Source of the DNA: Ceratodon purpureus
Lineage: Eukaryota; Streptophyta; Bryopsida; Pseudoditrichales; Ditrichaceae
Length of the DNA: 64,000 bases
NCBI GenBank assembly: GCA_014871385.1
Contig: CM026426.1
Span: 91,717,948 to 91,781,947 of the forward strand
Direction of reading: 5' to 3'
The notes beneath the pieces were generated by a model. The model searched no databases and was not told the origin of the DNA. It saw nothing but the letters and a program-made list of their open reading frames with translations. The position numbers and the translations under genes were made by a program. Below are positions 1-11,801 of the stretch, one piece after another. Position 1 is the first letter of the stretch; each line of letters starts with the position of its first letter.

Positions 1-55
1 GCTCGGGGTTGAATTGTAAGAAAACCCAGGCATATGACACCCTCGACGCCAATCG

Positions 56-81
56 CCCCCCCCCCCCCCCCCCCCCCCCCC
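56..81. repeat. poly-C run (26 nt)
   Basis: Uninterrupted run of C. On the minus strand it is poly-G directly following a readable coding relic, the same arrangement as the run at 2879-2923. Lengths of such runs in an assembly are unreliable. Confidence 0.9.
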
Positions 82-600
82 TTGTCAGCCGCCGCACCAT
101 ATCAACCGACGCATGGAGCTCGTCCATTGTCTGTGGGGGCATGATGTTGCCGCGCTGGTCTCGGAGGCAGTATAGCCCCGGTGGATTATCTGGCGCCTTA
201 GGAGCGGCCCTAGGATCGACATCAACGTACACCTCCTTAGCCTTCTGTAGGGCCGCCTGTTTAACCAAGGGCTGCCATTTCTCGTGCGGAACGCGTCCGC
301 TTCCTCCCCTCCCCCTCAGTACCCTCTACAATCGGGTCGCCCTCGCTCTCTCCTCCTGTCGTCTCCACTGCGTCGCACTCCTCCCTCACAACCTCTGGAA
401 CTGACCTCCCTCCCCCCTCTCACTTCTACCCTCATAAGCCACTACACCCCCTATATCCCCGACATTCGTCCCCTACCCCCTTCGGTCCGCCGATGACCCC
501 TGCTCCATCTCGCCCGCTCTCCCTAAACTCGTACCCGTCGTTTCTCGCACCCCTCCCTCCGGTGATTGCTCCGTATCCATCCCACGCGCTCCCTCCTCGC
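82..600 (-). pseudogene. coding relic, unidentified protein (minus strand)
   Basis: Not recognised. The minus strand from about 290 down to 82 reads as smooth protein without stops, with pieces such as HEKWQPLVKQAALQKAKEVY and CLRDQRGNIMPPQ, ending in RRLTR just before the G run. From 600 to 300 the minus strand gives acidic, glycine- and glutamate-rich low-complexity protein in shifting frames, so at least one frameshift and a TAG are needed to join it. It lies on the same strand as the relic at 2480-3560, and the material between them looks like an inserted element. Both pieces may therefore be one gene, but I cannot prove it. Open frames on the plus strand here look like shadows of this CT-rich DNA. 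Confidence 0.4.
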
Positions 601-611
601 AACTGCTTGCA

Positions 612-612
<1 letters not shown>

Positions 613-642
<30 letters not shown>
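613..642. repeat. poly-G run (30 nt)
   Basis: Uninterrupted G run ending in GGCCACTTAG. The GGGGGGCCACT junction recurs, inverted, at about 2200, 2288 and 17525, which suggests the run lies at a transposon end. Confidence 0.9.
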
Positions 643-644
<2 letters not shown>

Positions 645-2209
645 ACTTAGTGTGCAAGTTGGAACCTATGTGAGACCGGAGGGTATTTAATAGGGGGGTA
701 TCTACTTGGATATTATGATTAATATGCACCCTATTGTTAGATCTATTGCTAATACTCAATATTTTTTGACACCCTATACATATTCATAATACCCTGTTAT
801 GGTACATCTGTGAACCCCTATTGTAGTTATAAAACAATGTCATCTAACATTTCTACTGGTTTAGAAAAATACAATTTCTAGCCCATGGACTACAAAAAAA
901 CAACTTTAAAGCATATAAGCAAAATATACAAGCAGAATGCAGATTTCAAACACACAATCACACAAGCAACAATCATACAAGCATGCAAGTATAATACCTA
1001 ACTTCATACAAATGAAAAAATACAAGCAATCGCATTTGATTACAAGCATCCAAGGAAATGTTAATTTGTACTAACTCTGAAACAGTTAGAACTTTGTAGA
1101 AATAGATGTAATCTACGAACAGTACAAAAATCCAAAATGGGACTTGCATGCAAAAAAAAATGAGCACCACATTTACCAAGGCAAGATGTTATGTGTTCAA
1201 AACACAATATTTGGAGCTACAAACCAAAACACTCGGTATCATGTTTCAATTGTGTGCAAAGTTTTGAGCTTGTCTTCATGAACACTACCTTCAACACAAT
1301 CAGACCAAATGGAAATCTATGTGACTCTAAGAATCCCACAAGGCTGAGTCCAAATTGAACATGCAGCTGAGCATCAAAAACAAATAAAAACCTAAGAAAT
1401 TGCGAGGTAAACCAAATCGAGACACCCAAGCTGCCACTATAACGGAGTAATTTCTGCGCTTAATCCCCCATCTGCAGTTGAAAAAAAACAAAAAAAATGC
1501 TATTGTTTATACCTAGCGCCGAAGACAATCCTACGGCAATTTGCTGTTGCCGCTTGCTGTCTCGACCTCTAGCGCTCACGAACAGCTGCTAAATCCTCCA
1601 CCTGTAGGCTGCCAAGCTCCTCAGCATTTGGAACAGTCGAAGTGAAGGCCGCAAAGTTCTGCTGCCAACCCTCTTTGATGAAGGCGACATTGTCCACCCA
1701 CCGTGGATCCGCTACCAACGAGTACTCCCATACCGCAAGATGAAGAGCATGAAATCAAAAGCTCTGCAGAAAAGATCGCACAAATCTAAAATCAAAAGCA
1801 GCCATTCAGGTCGCAAGCATAACCACATTTGCTCACAGGGTGAAGGCCAGGCTACAATGAGCGGGAATAGAGGAGAAGCGGGAATCCATCTGACAGTTGA
1901 AGACTAACTTTCATGTGAGATCCACTTTTACATGAGATGGAATCCGAAGTTTTTCATTGGATTAAATATCCATCCAACTAGTGGATCCACACTGTTACCC
2001 CCTATCGCTGCTACATATACCGTATTTTCTATATATAAAAAATCTAAAATCTGGTTTTGATAGTGGCCCTATTTTATTTATAAAGGTAATTTGACCCCAT
2101 ACCAATGCTATGTTAGAAAAAAAAAAATACAATTTTTACGTAGATTTGTAATAATGGAACCTATTTTTGTCTCACGTAGTTCCTTCCGCAACAAGGAGTG
2201 GCCCCCCCG
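613..2209. mobile_element. possible non-autonomous DNA element with GGGGGGCCACT ends
   Basis: The left side begins with the G run, then GGCCACTTAGTGTGCAAG and, after a short gap, GGAACCTATGTGAGAC. The reverse complement of the right side (about 2160-2209) reads GGGGGGGCCACTCC, TGTTGC and then GGAACTACGTGAGAC, so the two ends share imperfect inverted repeats of about 40 bp. The interior is AT-rich (about 650-2150) and I see no convincing gene in it. I could not find a clean target-site duplication. A second AGTGGCCCCCC at 2285-2294 could be the true right end. Long TIRs would suit a Mutator-like MITE, but the family is inferred. Confidence 0.35.
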
Positions 2210-2479
2210 TGACTACTCGGGCTGCTCGAGGCTATCAACCTCCTCATCTTCCGCGAGCCGAGGTTAGGCGTATTTCCCTTTGCCTTTGAAGTGGCCCCCC
2301 TTGTCCTCGTTGCTACACCTGCTACCCCGGCATGTTGCTTCTCGCAGGTGTCCGCTTTCTCCTCGATCTTGTTTCACCAAACTCATCCGATGCAGTCGCG
2401 AATGTGCTCTTTTGCCTCAGTCGTCGCTTACAGCTTCTCCCGGCCCCTTTGTTTCTTCACTCACCATCCCCTGAACTGG

Positions 2480-2878
2480 CGCCCCTTGCCTATTGGCCTC
2501 CCTAGTTGTAGTCTCCCCTCTCAAACTGCTTTCTTCTTCGATCCCTCGGCGTCGTTTTCTTCCTCACTGTCCTTTTGGCCGCACAACGCGGCGTTGTAGG
2601 CGTCTTCTTCCTCGTAGGTGATCGTCGGCCGTTACGCAGAATATCGGGGATACTCTGTTCCCCCCCCCCTCCAAAATCGTACCGATCTCTCACCGGTGGC
2701 ATTGTCCTCTCCCCCTCGTTTACTCCACTTCCTTCCGCATGTGCCTCGCCCAATCAGCTGTCCCTCCTTGTCCTCTTGGTCGGCAGCGTTGTCGCTTCCC
2801 TCTCAGCATCCTCCTGTACCTCGGCATCCGACTGCGAGATTGCAAGCACTATTTCTTTCACTATCGTCTTCTTCCCCG

Positions 2879-2924
<46 letters not shown>

Positions 2925-3560
2925 CGTGTCCTCCAGTCTTGCTCTCTCCTGTAGCACCACTCTACTCCTCCCAAGCATTTGCTTTGGAATCACTATCCTG
3001 TACTTGTGGAAAACTTGCCTCGCAATTTTGTTGCCCTCTATACCGTGAGCAGGGTAGATTTTTAGCGGGCCATATTTCTTGTACTCATATTCCGGACAGT
3101 GCCCGGACTACAAGTGACACCCCAACGTTGCCTTGTCAAACATATCCCCGTCCCAAAACTTGCACAGGAATGGGATTCTCCGTCAACTCTTACTTGTCCC
3201 ATACGGGTGAGCTTCCTCCCTTCTCCACATTAAATTCACCTCCACAATGAGCGAGTCATGCTCACTTAGGGTGAAGGCGCTACCGTTTGGATCATAACCC
3301 GCCGCAACACTAGAGCAGAGCACGACCTCCTCTGGTCCGAATTTGCTAGGCACTAACAACTGCTTCCCCCCCAAAATCCAGCAAATGATGACACATTAAC
3401 CTCAGTAATATTCTGGAAATCTACCATGAACCATAATCTGTGAGCCCTAGACAAGAAGATATGCAGGCAGATCTTACCCCCTTTACGACCCCTGGCTTCC
3501 AAGTGTTTAACTTTCGGTGCCACTCTTTGGAAAGTGTCTTCACATCAAGCTCCGTCGCCC
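2480..3560 (-). pseudogene. decayed coding sequence with C2H2-like finger
   Basis: Not recognised as a known family. On the minus strand a protein can be followed from about 3560 down to 2500. It begins with a basic segment (KVKHLEARGRKGGKICLHIF), then RLWFMVDFQNITEVNV. A run of six Gs near 3370 then causes a one-base shift into VPSKFGPEEVVLC and VEVNLMWRREEAHPYG. After a TGA comes a finger-like block, LCKFWDGDMFDKATLGCHL, a TAG, then SGHC. This resembles C-x2-C-x12-H-x4-H with the second Cys replaced by Trp. GNKIARQVFHKYRIVIPKQM follows, then a poly-G tract, then an acidic/basic tail. Stops and frameshifts make it a pseudogene. It is probably a transposon-encoded or multicopy gene, possibly continuous with the relic at 82-600. 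Confidence 0.4.
2879..2923. repeat. poly-C run (45 nt)
   Basis: The longest homopolymer in the window. On the minus strand it is a G run inside the coding relic, placed after LEDTR. In all reading frames it gives runs of Pro or Gly that produce spurious open frames. Confidence 0.9.
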
Positions 3561-3646
3561 TCCCAGAAGTACGTTGCAGGCGTCAGACCTTGACAGGCGG
3601 GAGTGATCTGGTGTTCGTGGATCGTTGATCTTAAACCCGCAATTAC

Positions 3647-3900
3647 ATGTCAGGACTGAACAACAATACAACCCAGACACACACTAGACACAGCGGAGAC
3701 ACAACCCGGACACACACCGTACACCCCTTGAACAGCCAAGACACACATTGGACACCCCCCGGACAGCCAGGATACACCCCGGACAGACCCCAAATCTACC
3801 CCGGACACACCCTTGACACAGACGTCTCTGGCGTGACTGACATGGAGGATCCTAGACACACCCGGGCAAACCCGGACGTACCCGTACAGTCGTGGACAAA
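3647..3900. repeat. degenerate minisatellite (GACACACCCCGGACA-like)
   Basis: About 250 bp built from irregular units of 12-18 bp around ACACACCCCGGACA and CCCCGGACAGCC. It stays open in several frames because of its composition, giving a His/Thr/Pro-rich translation. I see no reason to call it a gene. Confidence 0.7.
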
Positions 3901-3949
3901 GAAGTCCCTAGCAGAATGCTCACCCGGAGGTCAGAATAGAAACGGAATC

Positions 3950-5560
3950 GAAGGAGGAGGGAGAAATGAGAACTAGTAGCAGTGCAAAAATTGAAGTGAA
4001 GAAATAGAACAATAAGGAAAGTGAAATGAAAGAAATTCATCAAGAATAAAACAGGGAAAAGAAGAGTCCGACAAAAGGGAAAACATCGTGAGGACAGGAA
4101 TGGAAGCGCCGGAATGATTTGGGAAAAAAAAAGAACAATCGAAAAGGAGATGAATACATGCGAGCAAGAGGAAATATGAAGATAAACAGAATGAGGAGAA
4201 TGAAAAGGGTTTCAAAAAAATTATTAAAGGAAAAATGACAGTGAACCGAGAAGGGGAAGACGGTATAAGGAAAAGCACGAATATGGAAAAAACCTTGGAG
4301 GAGACTTTTCGGACATGGATGTGAGAAGAGGGAACTGGAAAATGAAGGTTCAGAACTGAAGCAAAGACTTCGAGTAATGAATCCAGACATATCAGGAGGA
4401 GGAGTAGACGAAATTACACAAACTATGAAGAATTTCAAAGGGAAAAGCGAAGAGAAACCCAAAGAATTAGAGGGAACAACTTCTGAAATAGTAAAAATAG
4501 AAAACAAATGTAAGAAGAAAGACATTCAGGACAGAATTCAAAAAAAATGAAAAGAATAATTATAATTTGCAAAAAGCCACGTTAGCGGGAAATGTACCCT
4601 GCCCGTACAGGTGCAGGGGTACCCTAAACCATGAAATAAGAAAGAAAAACACATTGCAAACATAATGAGACGACATTCAAAGAAAATAAAAAAGTAAAGT
4701 GAACATAAGGAGACTGTAACAAAGGAGTTTACCTTGGAAAATAAAACAGTGGCGATGGGGAAGAAGACCACAACGACGTCTGACGCACCAAAAAACTGTG
4801 CGCATAATACAACTACAACAACATCGCCTCAGGACAGGCAAACTCTAACACAAGGAAACAAATTTACAGAAACATGGAGTGACAAGCAACTCACCAGCTT
4901 ATATAAACGTGCCATTGCTCTCCTCTCCAGCCTCTCCGCTTCCCCTTCCTGCCTCGGCAGGGTTGAGCACCCCGGATCCGCCACGATTAACCTCAATCCG
5001 GGCCAGGAGCCCCTCACTGGCGTCCCCAAAGTCGGAAGAAGCCACTCCAATCGGACTCCCAACCACCGTCCAGCAAGGAAACTCTCGAGGGAGGATTCTC
5101 CATAAACACAAACCTTAGAAAAAAACTTACTTCGAAAAGCCTTCACCTCCGGTACACTCAACGATCTGTCCACCTAGTACCTACCACATCGCTTGAAGAC
5201 CCCTAAACCCTAACCACAGCATCAACAATGTAGAACCCACGATATCAACCTCAGCGACTTCACCTCCACAAGACCTGCGAGACAACGCCCCACCGGTTGC
5301 GAGCAAGAAAATGCCCCCCCCCCCCCCGCGCGAGAGAGACAACGATGGGGATGAAGGGATGAAGACGAGAGGGGAGGGATGAAGGCCCGACAAGGCGGGC
5401 CGTGCAAGATTGATCGCGAGGGTGCTCCGCGGGGGCGGGGCCGGGACCCCATGGTCGGGGACGGAGGAGCGACCCAACGAGCTAGGCTGCCCCTGCCCGC
5501 AAGGCGGGCGGCTGCACCGCTTGTTGGGGTAAAATAGAGAGACCAAATAACAACACTGTG
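3950..5560. other. no supported gene; purine-rich then GC-rich DNA
   Basis: 3950-4560 is strongly purine-rich on the plus strand (GAA/AGGA repeats), giving long Phe/Ser/Leu open frames on the minus strand that look compositional. 4750-5560 is GC-richer, with a C run at 5314-5327. Open frames exist on both strands, but none shows a motif or codon pattern I would trust. Confidence 0.5.
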
Positions 5561-5721
5561 AATTTTAAAGTCACATTAAAGGGTTAAGATTGAAAGTGTC
5601 TGGATTGCCTTGCTATACAACTAAATCATTGGTCTTTGAGTGCTCCAATCTCTGGAGATAGCAAAACTTGAAATTTCTATCTGGAACGGTGTGCTTGAAG
5701 AGAGTAGAATTGTCATTGTGG

Positions 5722-6590
5722 TTAACCCCTAATTGACCAAGGATGTTTTTGCTCAAAACTGCCACCAAATAGTCCCTTTTGAAAGCAAGCTGGATAGTGC
5801 AAAATTGAAACCAATTTTGGTATTTCCAACCGTAAGATCTTGTATCTAACTTCTATGTCTATGTGCATGTCAAATCTCACAATCTCATTCCTTACCACTT
5901 GAGAGATTATAACATTCAAATTTGAAAAAAAAAGTTTTTTTAACCCTGCAAAAAGAGGACAGCAGTATTTTGGGGTCCAAAAAAACCATTTTTTTGAGTA
6001 GATTTGGATGGCGTCTCTGTAGATTCTTGTTTCTAGGTGAGTTAGGTACATGTCCACAAAATCTCATACCCATACAAGGTGTAGAACCTTGAGAAAATCA
6101 TCAATTTCCACAAGGGGGTATGCTGAAATTCACATACAAAGGTCGTTTTTTTACAATTAAAATAGCATATGAAAAATTCTTGGATTAAAAATCCAAACAG
6201 TGGAAAAATGCTCTAGTGGCTCTTCTAATTATAGGAATTTTTATTTTTGAACAAAACAAAAATCTCGATTTTTGGTGGAATTTCAAAGTTTTGTCTTTAG
6301 GAAGATTTGGGCAGATTTTGGCAGTTTTGGGCAGTTTTGGGCAGTTTCGGGCAGAAATTGCTGCATTCACAGTGGCTGAGAGCCTGCCCGTGGAAGGGCG
6401 TTTTATGCTCAGAGGAGCATAACTTTTGCTCACTTCATCCAAAAATAAATAAATAAATATTCCCATAAACCTTTTGAAAAAACCTTTTTCCACAAAAAAA
6501 TTCAAAAAATATCAAGTAAATTTGAATTTTTAGGAACCTGCCCAAATTTCAAAAACGCCCATTCTAGGACTTTGGTCAATTAGGGGTTAA
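5722..6590. mobile_element. 869-bp element with TTAA/CCCC inverted ends (piggyBac-like MITE?)
   Basis: A perfect 19-bp inverted repeat, TTAACCCCTAATTGACCAA, sits at 5722-5740 and, inverted, at 6572-6590. Read as a TTAA target duplication, the element would be CCCCTAATTGACCAA...TTGGTCAATTAGGGG. That fits the piggyBac rule of TTAA duplication with ends beginning CC(C/Y). The interior is AT-rich with no convincing ORF and contains a small tandem repeat of GGGCAGTTTT near 6310-6355. Because TTAA is also part of the palindromic end, the duplication cannot be separated from the TIR here; the family call is tentative. Confidence 0.5.
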
Positions 6591-6641
6591 GGATTAGTAG
6601 GTGCAAATACCGTGCATCAATAGCAGGTTGGTTCACTCTTG

Positions 6642-7606
<965 letters not shown>

Positions 7607-10600
7607 CTATTCAACTGGTTCAGCAACTTTGGCCAGCTCCAGAACACGCATAACTTCATTGAAGCTGATGCTAGGGGCGTGCATAAAAGTTTCAACCTTT
7701 TAATCCATCTCACATAGATAGCGGAAGATATAATAAACATGCTTGTTGTACTTCCACTGGCCTCTTTTGCCAAGGGTTTCCGAAGTCATTTTCATGAAGT
7801 CGGAGCAAGTACATCCAGAGAAGACCGTGATGGTGATACAATATATCGTTTCACTTGGACTCTATAAGGAGATGATGTAGCCAAATCCTGGATATGGGAT
7901 AGATGTGACACCTATCACCCAATAGTTGTTCATTAGGCCCGCGCTGCTCCACTTGTTGCGGTGGTCGGAGGTAGGAGCTTCAGAACTTCTCCAAATGGCA
8001 TATCCGTTACGAGTCGTCGGGTGTGTATCCGAATCGACAGGAACCGGGAAATGACTCCTTGGAAGTGGCATATTAGCAGCAACCTAGAACTGATGTCGAG
8101 GTGATAGTGCTCCACGTTGTTGGGGTTCAAAGCCGGCCTCTTCAAGAACCAAAATCTCTTTGATGATCAAGTTCGTGCCCCTTTTCACAGGCCAAGTCTG
8201 CGGGATACATGGCCAATCGATCACAAACGACTTCTTTGTGCCCTTCACACATCTATTAATGTCATCGGCGCAAAACCAGAAGTCAGTGGAAATATGTCGA
8301 TCAGTTCTGAACTCCTTCTTCAGCCCTACATATGTACAAACAAGCGTACCATGTGTACCTCGGCGCACTTGGGTATCGCACTTCACATTTGTATGAGCCT
8401 GCATTGCTTGGCATTTTTGGTTAGACTTGCCGGACAGTGTGGCAATGTGCCACTTAGAGGGATTGCAACTTGTCTCCTGCACTAAAGTAGTGTGTTGAAC
8501 ACCCGAGTCAGGTTGAGAAAGAGCCTCCTCAATGCGTGCTCTGGTGGATCTCGTGCCATCACGAGGAATGGAATAATTCACTGTATTATAACGATGAGAG
8601 TCATGACTGGAACCGGGCGGCAAATCTAACTCTTGTTTTGTAGATCCAAAGATCTCTGCACCTTCCAAGCCTCCTTTCTTCGTCAATATATCCTCGGCTC
8701 CCGGGTAGGAGTTCAGAGCCTTAGCAATCAACTTGGGGTCATCAGAGCGTTGAGTGTGGCGTAAACAAAGTTCTGCTCTGTCCGGACCTTCACCGCCCTT
8801 TCCTCCCTTCAGCCAAGACCGGTAACTTGTGATCTGCATGAATGCTCGGAACATATCATCTACTGTTGCCTCGTACAAACAGGTCATTGTATTTCCTGAT
8901 TGTTGAAGCCATCTGTTGTGGACAGTTTCCGCAAGGTTGCAGGAAGGCATGTCGGCTCTCTCGTCAAGGGTAAGAACATGGGAAAAAAATTAAAACAAAT
9001 GACGTCATTTTCAGGATTTTAAATAAAAATTAAAGTATACTAATACTTGATGGAAGGTTTAAAGACAATTCAATTTACAAGCTACATTGAGCATCCCCAT
9101 TGTCTGTACCGAAAGTGCCAGAAAGCCATCCAATCATTTAGATGACCCCTTCCTTCTTCAGTTGTGGCGCCTGACGAAAGCCACCACCCGCGGATGAAGT
9201 TGTACTGTGCTTCTGCTTCCTCTTGGATCTTTGCGTCTTTCCATACTTTGCACAAAGCTTTGTGTTGGTCTTGAAAGCTTGGCAAGATGTTTTGAGAAGT
9301 TGCCCTCTGAAGGCATTTTGTCTAATAGAAAAGACAAGTGCGCTCCCGTTCTTCCATAGGATCATTGGGATCGCCGTTTCCATACACCTTACGAACAGCG
9401 TGCTAGTTGGCTCTAGCATTGTCAGCCATGAATCCTTTGAAATTTGTATTTTCAAGGCCGTTCTTGCACATAACTTCACTGAGCTGTAGCCAAAATAACT
9501 CCTGAGCAGCAGCATCTTCAGATTGCATGTCACAGAGCGCAATGGTTATCACTTTACAGTACTTACTATCATAAACGTGGCATGCCATGGTGGTCTAGTC
9601 AGCAACACGCCTAACATGGTCGAACATAATCGAGTAGTCTTGAAGATCACCTCCAGGCTGCATGCGCTTTATCAAATCCACACCGCTTCCTAAACAATCA
9701 GTTGACAACTTGAACAGAAATACCTTGCCTTCACTCTGTTCAGAGAATTGATTACGATGGATGAACTCAAAGTTGGAGTAGTCCTTCAGCTCCAGGATGC
9801 TATTTGTGACTCCTCTCCCTTGACGGAAAATCTCTTCGATCCAGATACAAAATTCCGTATATTTGGTGAAGTAAGAGTCTCAAATTGGTCCATTACAGCA
9901 TCCATAGATGCTCCCCAAAGATGACTGCCTCCTGCAGTAGGACGGATCAGAGCATCGGCAAGGTAATGCTTGCTGGCCGCTAGAACGATAGCAGAGTTTT
10001 TGGCGTTAGGTGTCCTCTGAACCTCCTTAGCTATGCAATCAAAGATGATGTCCATAGAATCTTGACATCTGCCTTGAGATACACTGGGATGTTTATGACG
10101 TTCTAAATGAATGGCCGCACGGGTCATATCATTATCTAAAGTCAACACATGATAGATCCTAGCGTTGCACAATGCTAGACAAATAGGAGCTGTCTGGCAT
10201 ACCTTGCATACTAAAGTAGATTTCTCTGTGGTTGAGCCTCCCACAGAAAATGGTATCAAAACTACACCTGACCATTTCAGTGCTATTTACCATCCCATTA
10301 TTCCTGAAGATGTAAACACAACTCAGGTTGGGACACCGCAAGTGTCCAGTACAGGTAGACTTACGATATATGAGGCCATACTCGTTCTTGATGTTTGTGG
10401 TCATGGTCTTGCACCAGGTGTGGCCATCATACTGCTTGCTCATTCCATCCATGCCACCTCCGAATGGAGTTGGAACTCCTTCGAGTAGAGGGGGCAGCTC
10501 AAAAATCTTGTCTCCGTTGTAAACTGGCGGTAAATTCTTCACTTGTTCATGTTCAATGGTGTCAAAATCGTACTAGAACGACTACCCTTTCGAGATGGAC

Positions 10601-11102
10601 GACCTGACTCTTGGGATCCACGACTCTGAAATGGATTTGACCTAGTGTCTCCTAGCTTGATCTCACTGTGAGTGTCATCATCCAAGTCACTCAACAAATG
10701 TACTGAGTTGTCACTGGGTTCAATTTTGACAGATGCTAGACCGGGAACTTGAATAGTTGACGTGGAAGGGGGAGGGGTCAAGAGAACAATAGACTCAGAC
10801 ATCTCTGCATCTGATAATCCATATACCTTAAAAGTGCCAGTGCTAAGAGTCCAGAGGTAACCATCGTCAGTGCTATCCTTCACTTGAATTATATACTCAC
10901 GTATCTCACCATTATCATCAAAGACCTCCTCTTCCACGTAAATTGTTCCGGCCCTAAAACCAAACCTGAGACTAAGTAATCGCTCCTCGACAACTACCTT
11001 ATTGTTTGGACCTCCAGACATCACAAATGGAACACCTCCATCATGAGACCGTAGAGAGGCCATTCTAAGCGTACTATAGAAGATAGAAGTACAATCATGC
11101 AT
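7607..11102 (-). pseudogene. Mutator-like (MULE) transposase, decayed
   Basis: Product: a cut-and-paste DNA transposase. Read from the 5' end: an N-terminal segment (11102-10539, start RMASLRSHDG), then after a frameshift near 10550 a GCM/WRKY-like zinc region with Cys/His (KNLPPVYNGDK; HLRCPNLSCVYIF). A second shift near 10270 leads to STLVCKVCQTAPIC, NARIYHV and HLERHKHPSVSQGRC. The DDE core follows: GVDLIKRMQPGGDLQ, SIMFDHVRRV, then TAG at 9597-9595, MACHVYDSKYC, FMADNARAN, TAG at 9405-9403, and WMAFWHFRYRQWG. Past 8950 is MPSCNLAETVHNRW, then near 7800 a SWIM-like CTCSDFM...KHVYYIF. The end is a TAG at 7609-7607. At least two frameshifts and four in-frame stops make it non-functional. It is divergent from the ParB-like gene 700 bp away. 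Family from motif order; confident for MULE, not for subfamily. Confidence 0.75.
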
Positions 11103-11801
11103 TGGAGGAGAGCTTGTGCAAGTAGACTATGAGAAGATGTGTTTGGTGTGTACCAGGTTGTAGAGATTATATAGTTGTTAGTGGTTAGTGTGGTGGGAGA
11201 ACTAACATACTCTAAAATGGAATAGAGTGTACTGGCAAATTCACCATGACCTGTATACCTTAATTTAGGTTTGAATGTATCTGACAAACTGAAGTGCTAA
11301 GGCGGCTGAGACCGCCAACCATGTCATGTTCAGCTAATACAATTATATCATTTAGCAGTGAATCTGAATCGTCACAGATGTGCACCAATACATTTATAAC
11401 AATTAGTCGTCAATGTGAGCGTGATCAAGGCAACTTTAATTTAAATGGTTATCTTGTTTAGATTCAGAGTTCAATAACTTACTTTATATTAAAGAGAGAT
11501 ATCATAGCTGTGCAGTCAGTGGCATTCTCGCATTTCAACATAAGATCATGTCATTTCCTTTACAGATAATTCTCTGCCTTTCTAAAATGGTCTGCACCTA
11601 TGGTTTAGGGTATATACTACTATTATATATAACGAAGATACTGACACAAAAATTAGCAATCACAGATTGCTCATGCATGTTTTATAGGTATGAAAGGTTA
11701 TGAGACTAAAAGACCGCTATAAAACTAGAGTGAGCACTTATCAATTTCAAAGCATTTGTCTTAATTAGAATTATGTTCACGGGAGAGCGTTACTGAGACC
11801 T
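11103..11801. promoter_or_regulatory. divergent intergenic region between MULE and ParB-like gene
   Basis: About 700 bp separate the start of the minus-strand transposase from the first plausible ATG of the plus-strand ParB-like gene. AT-rich, no gene seen. Any promoters for both genes should lie here; no motif can be assigned with confidence. If both genes belong to one element, this would be its shared control region. Confidence 0.3.

Noticed and set aside
2575-3250. Long plus-strand open frames with poly-Pro
   Set aside because: Shadows of the minus-strand relic and the poly-C run; the minus strand reads as better protein.
4040-4525. 161-residue minus-strand open frame rich in Phe, Ser and Leu
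   Set aside because: Direct translation of a polypurine tract, with no motif or start context.
8117-8485. 122-residue plus-strand open frame
   Set aside because: Opposite-strand shadow of the C-terminal part of the MULE transposase.
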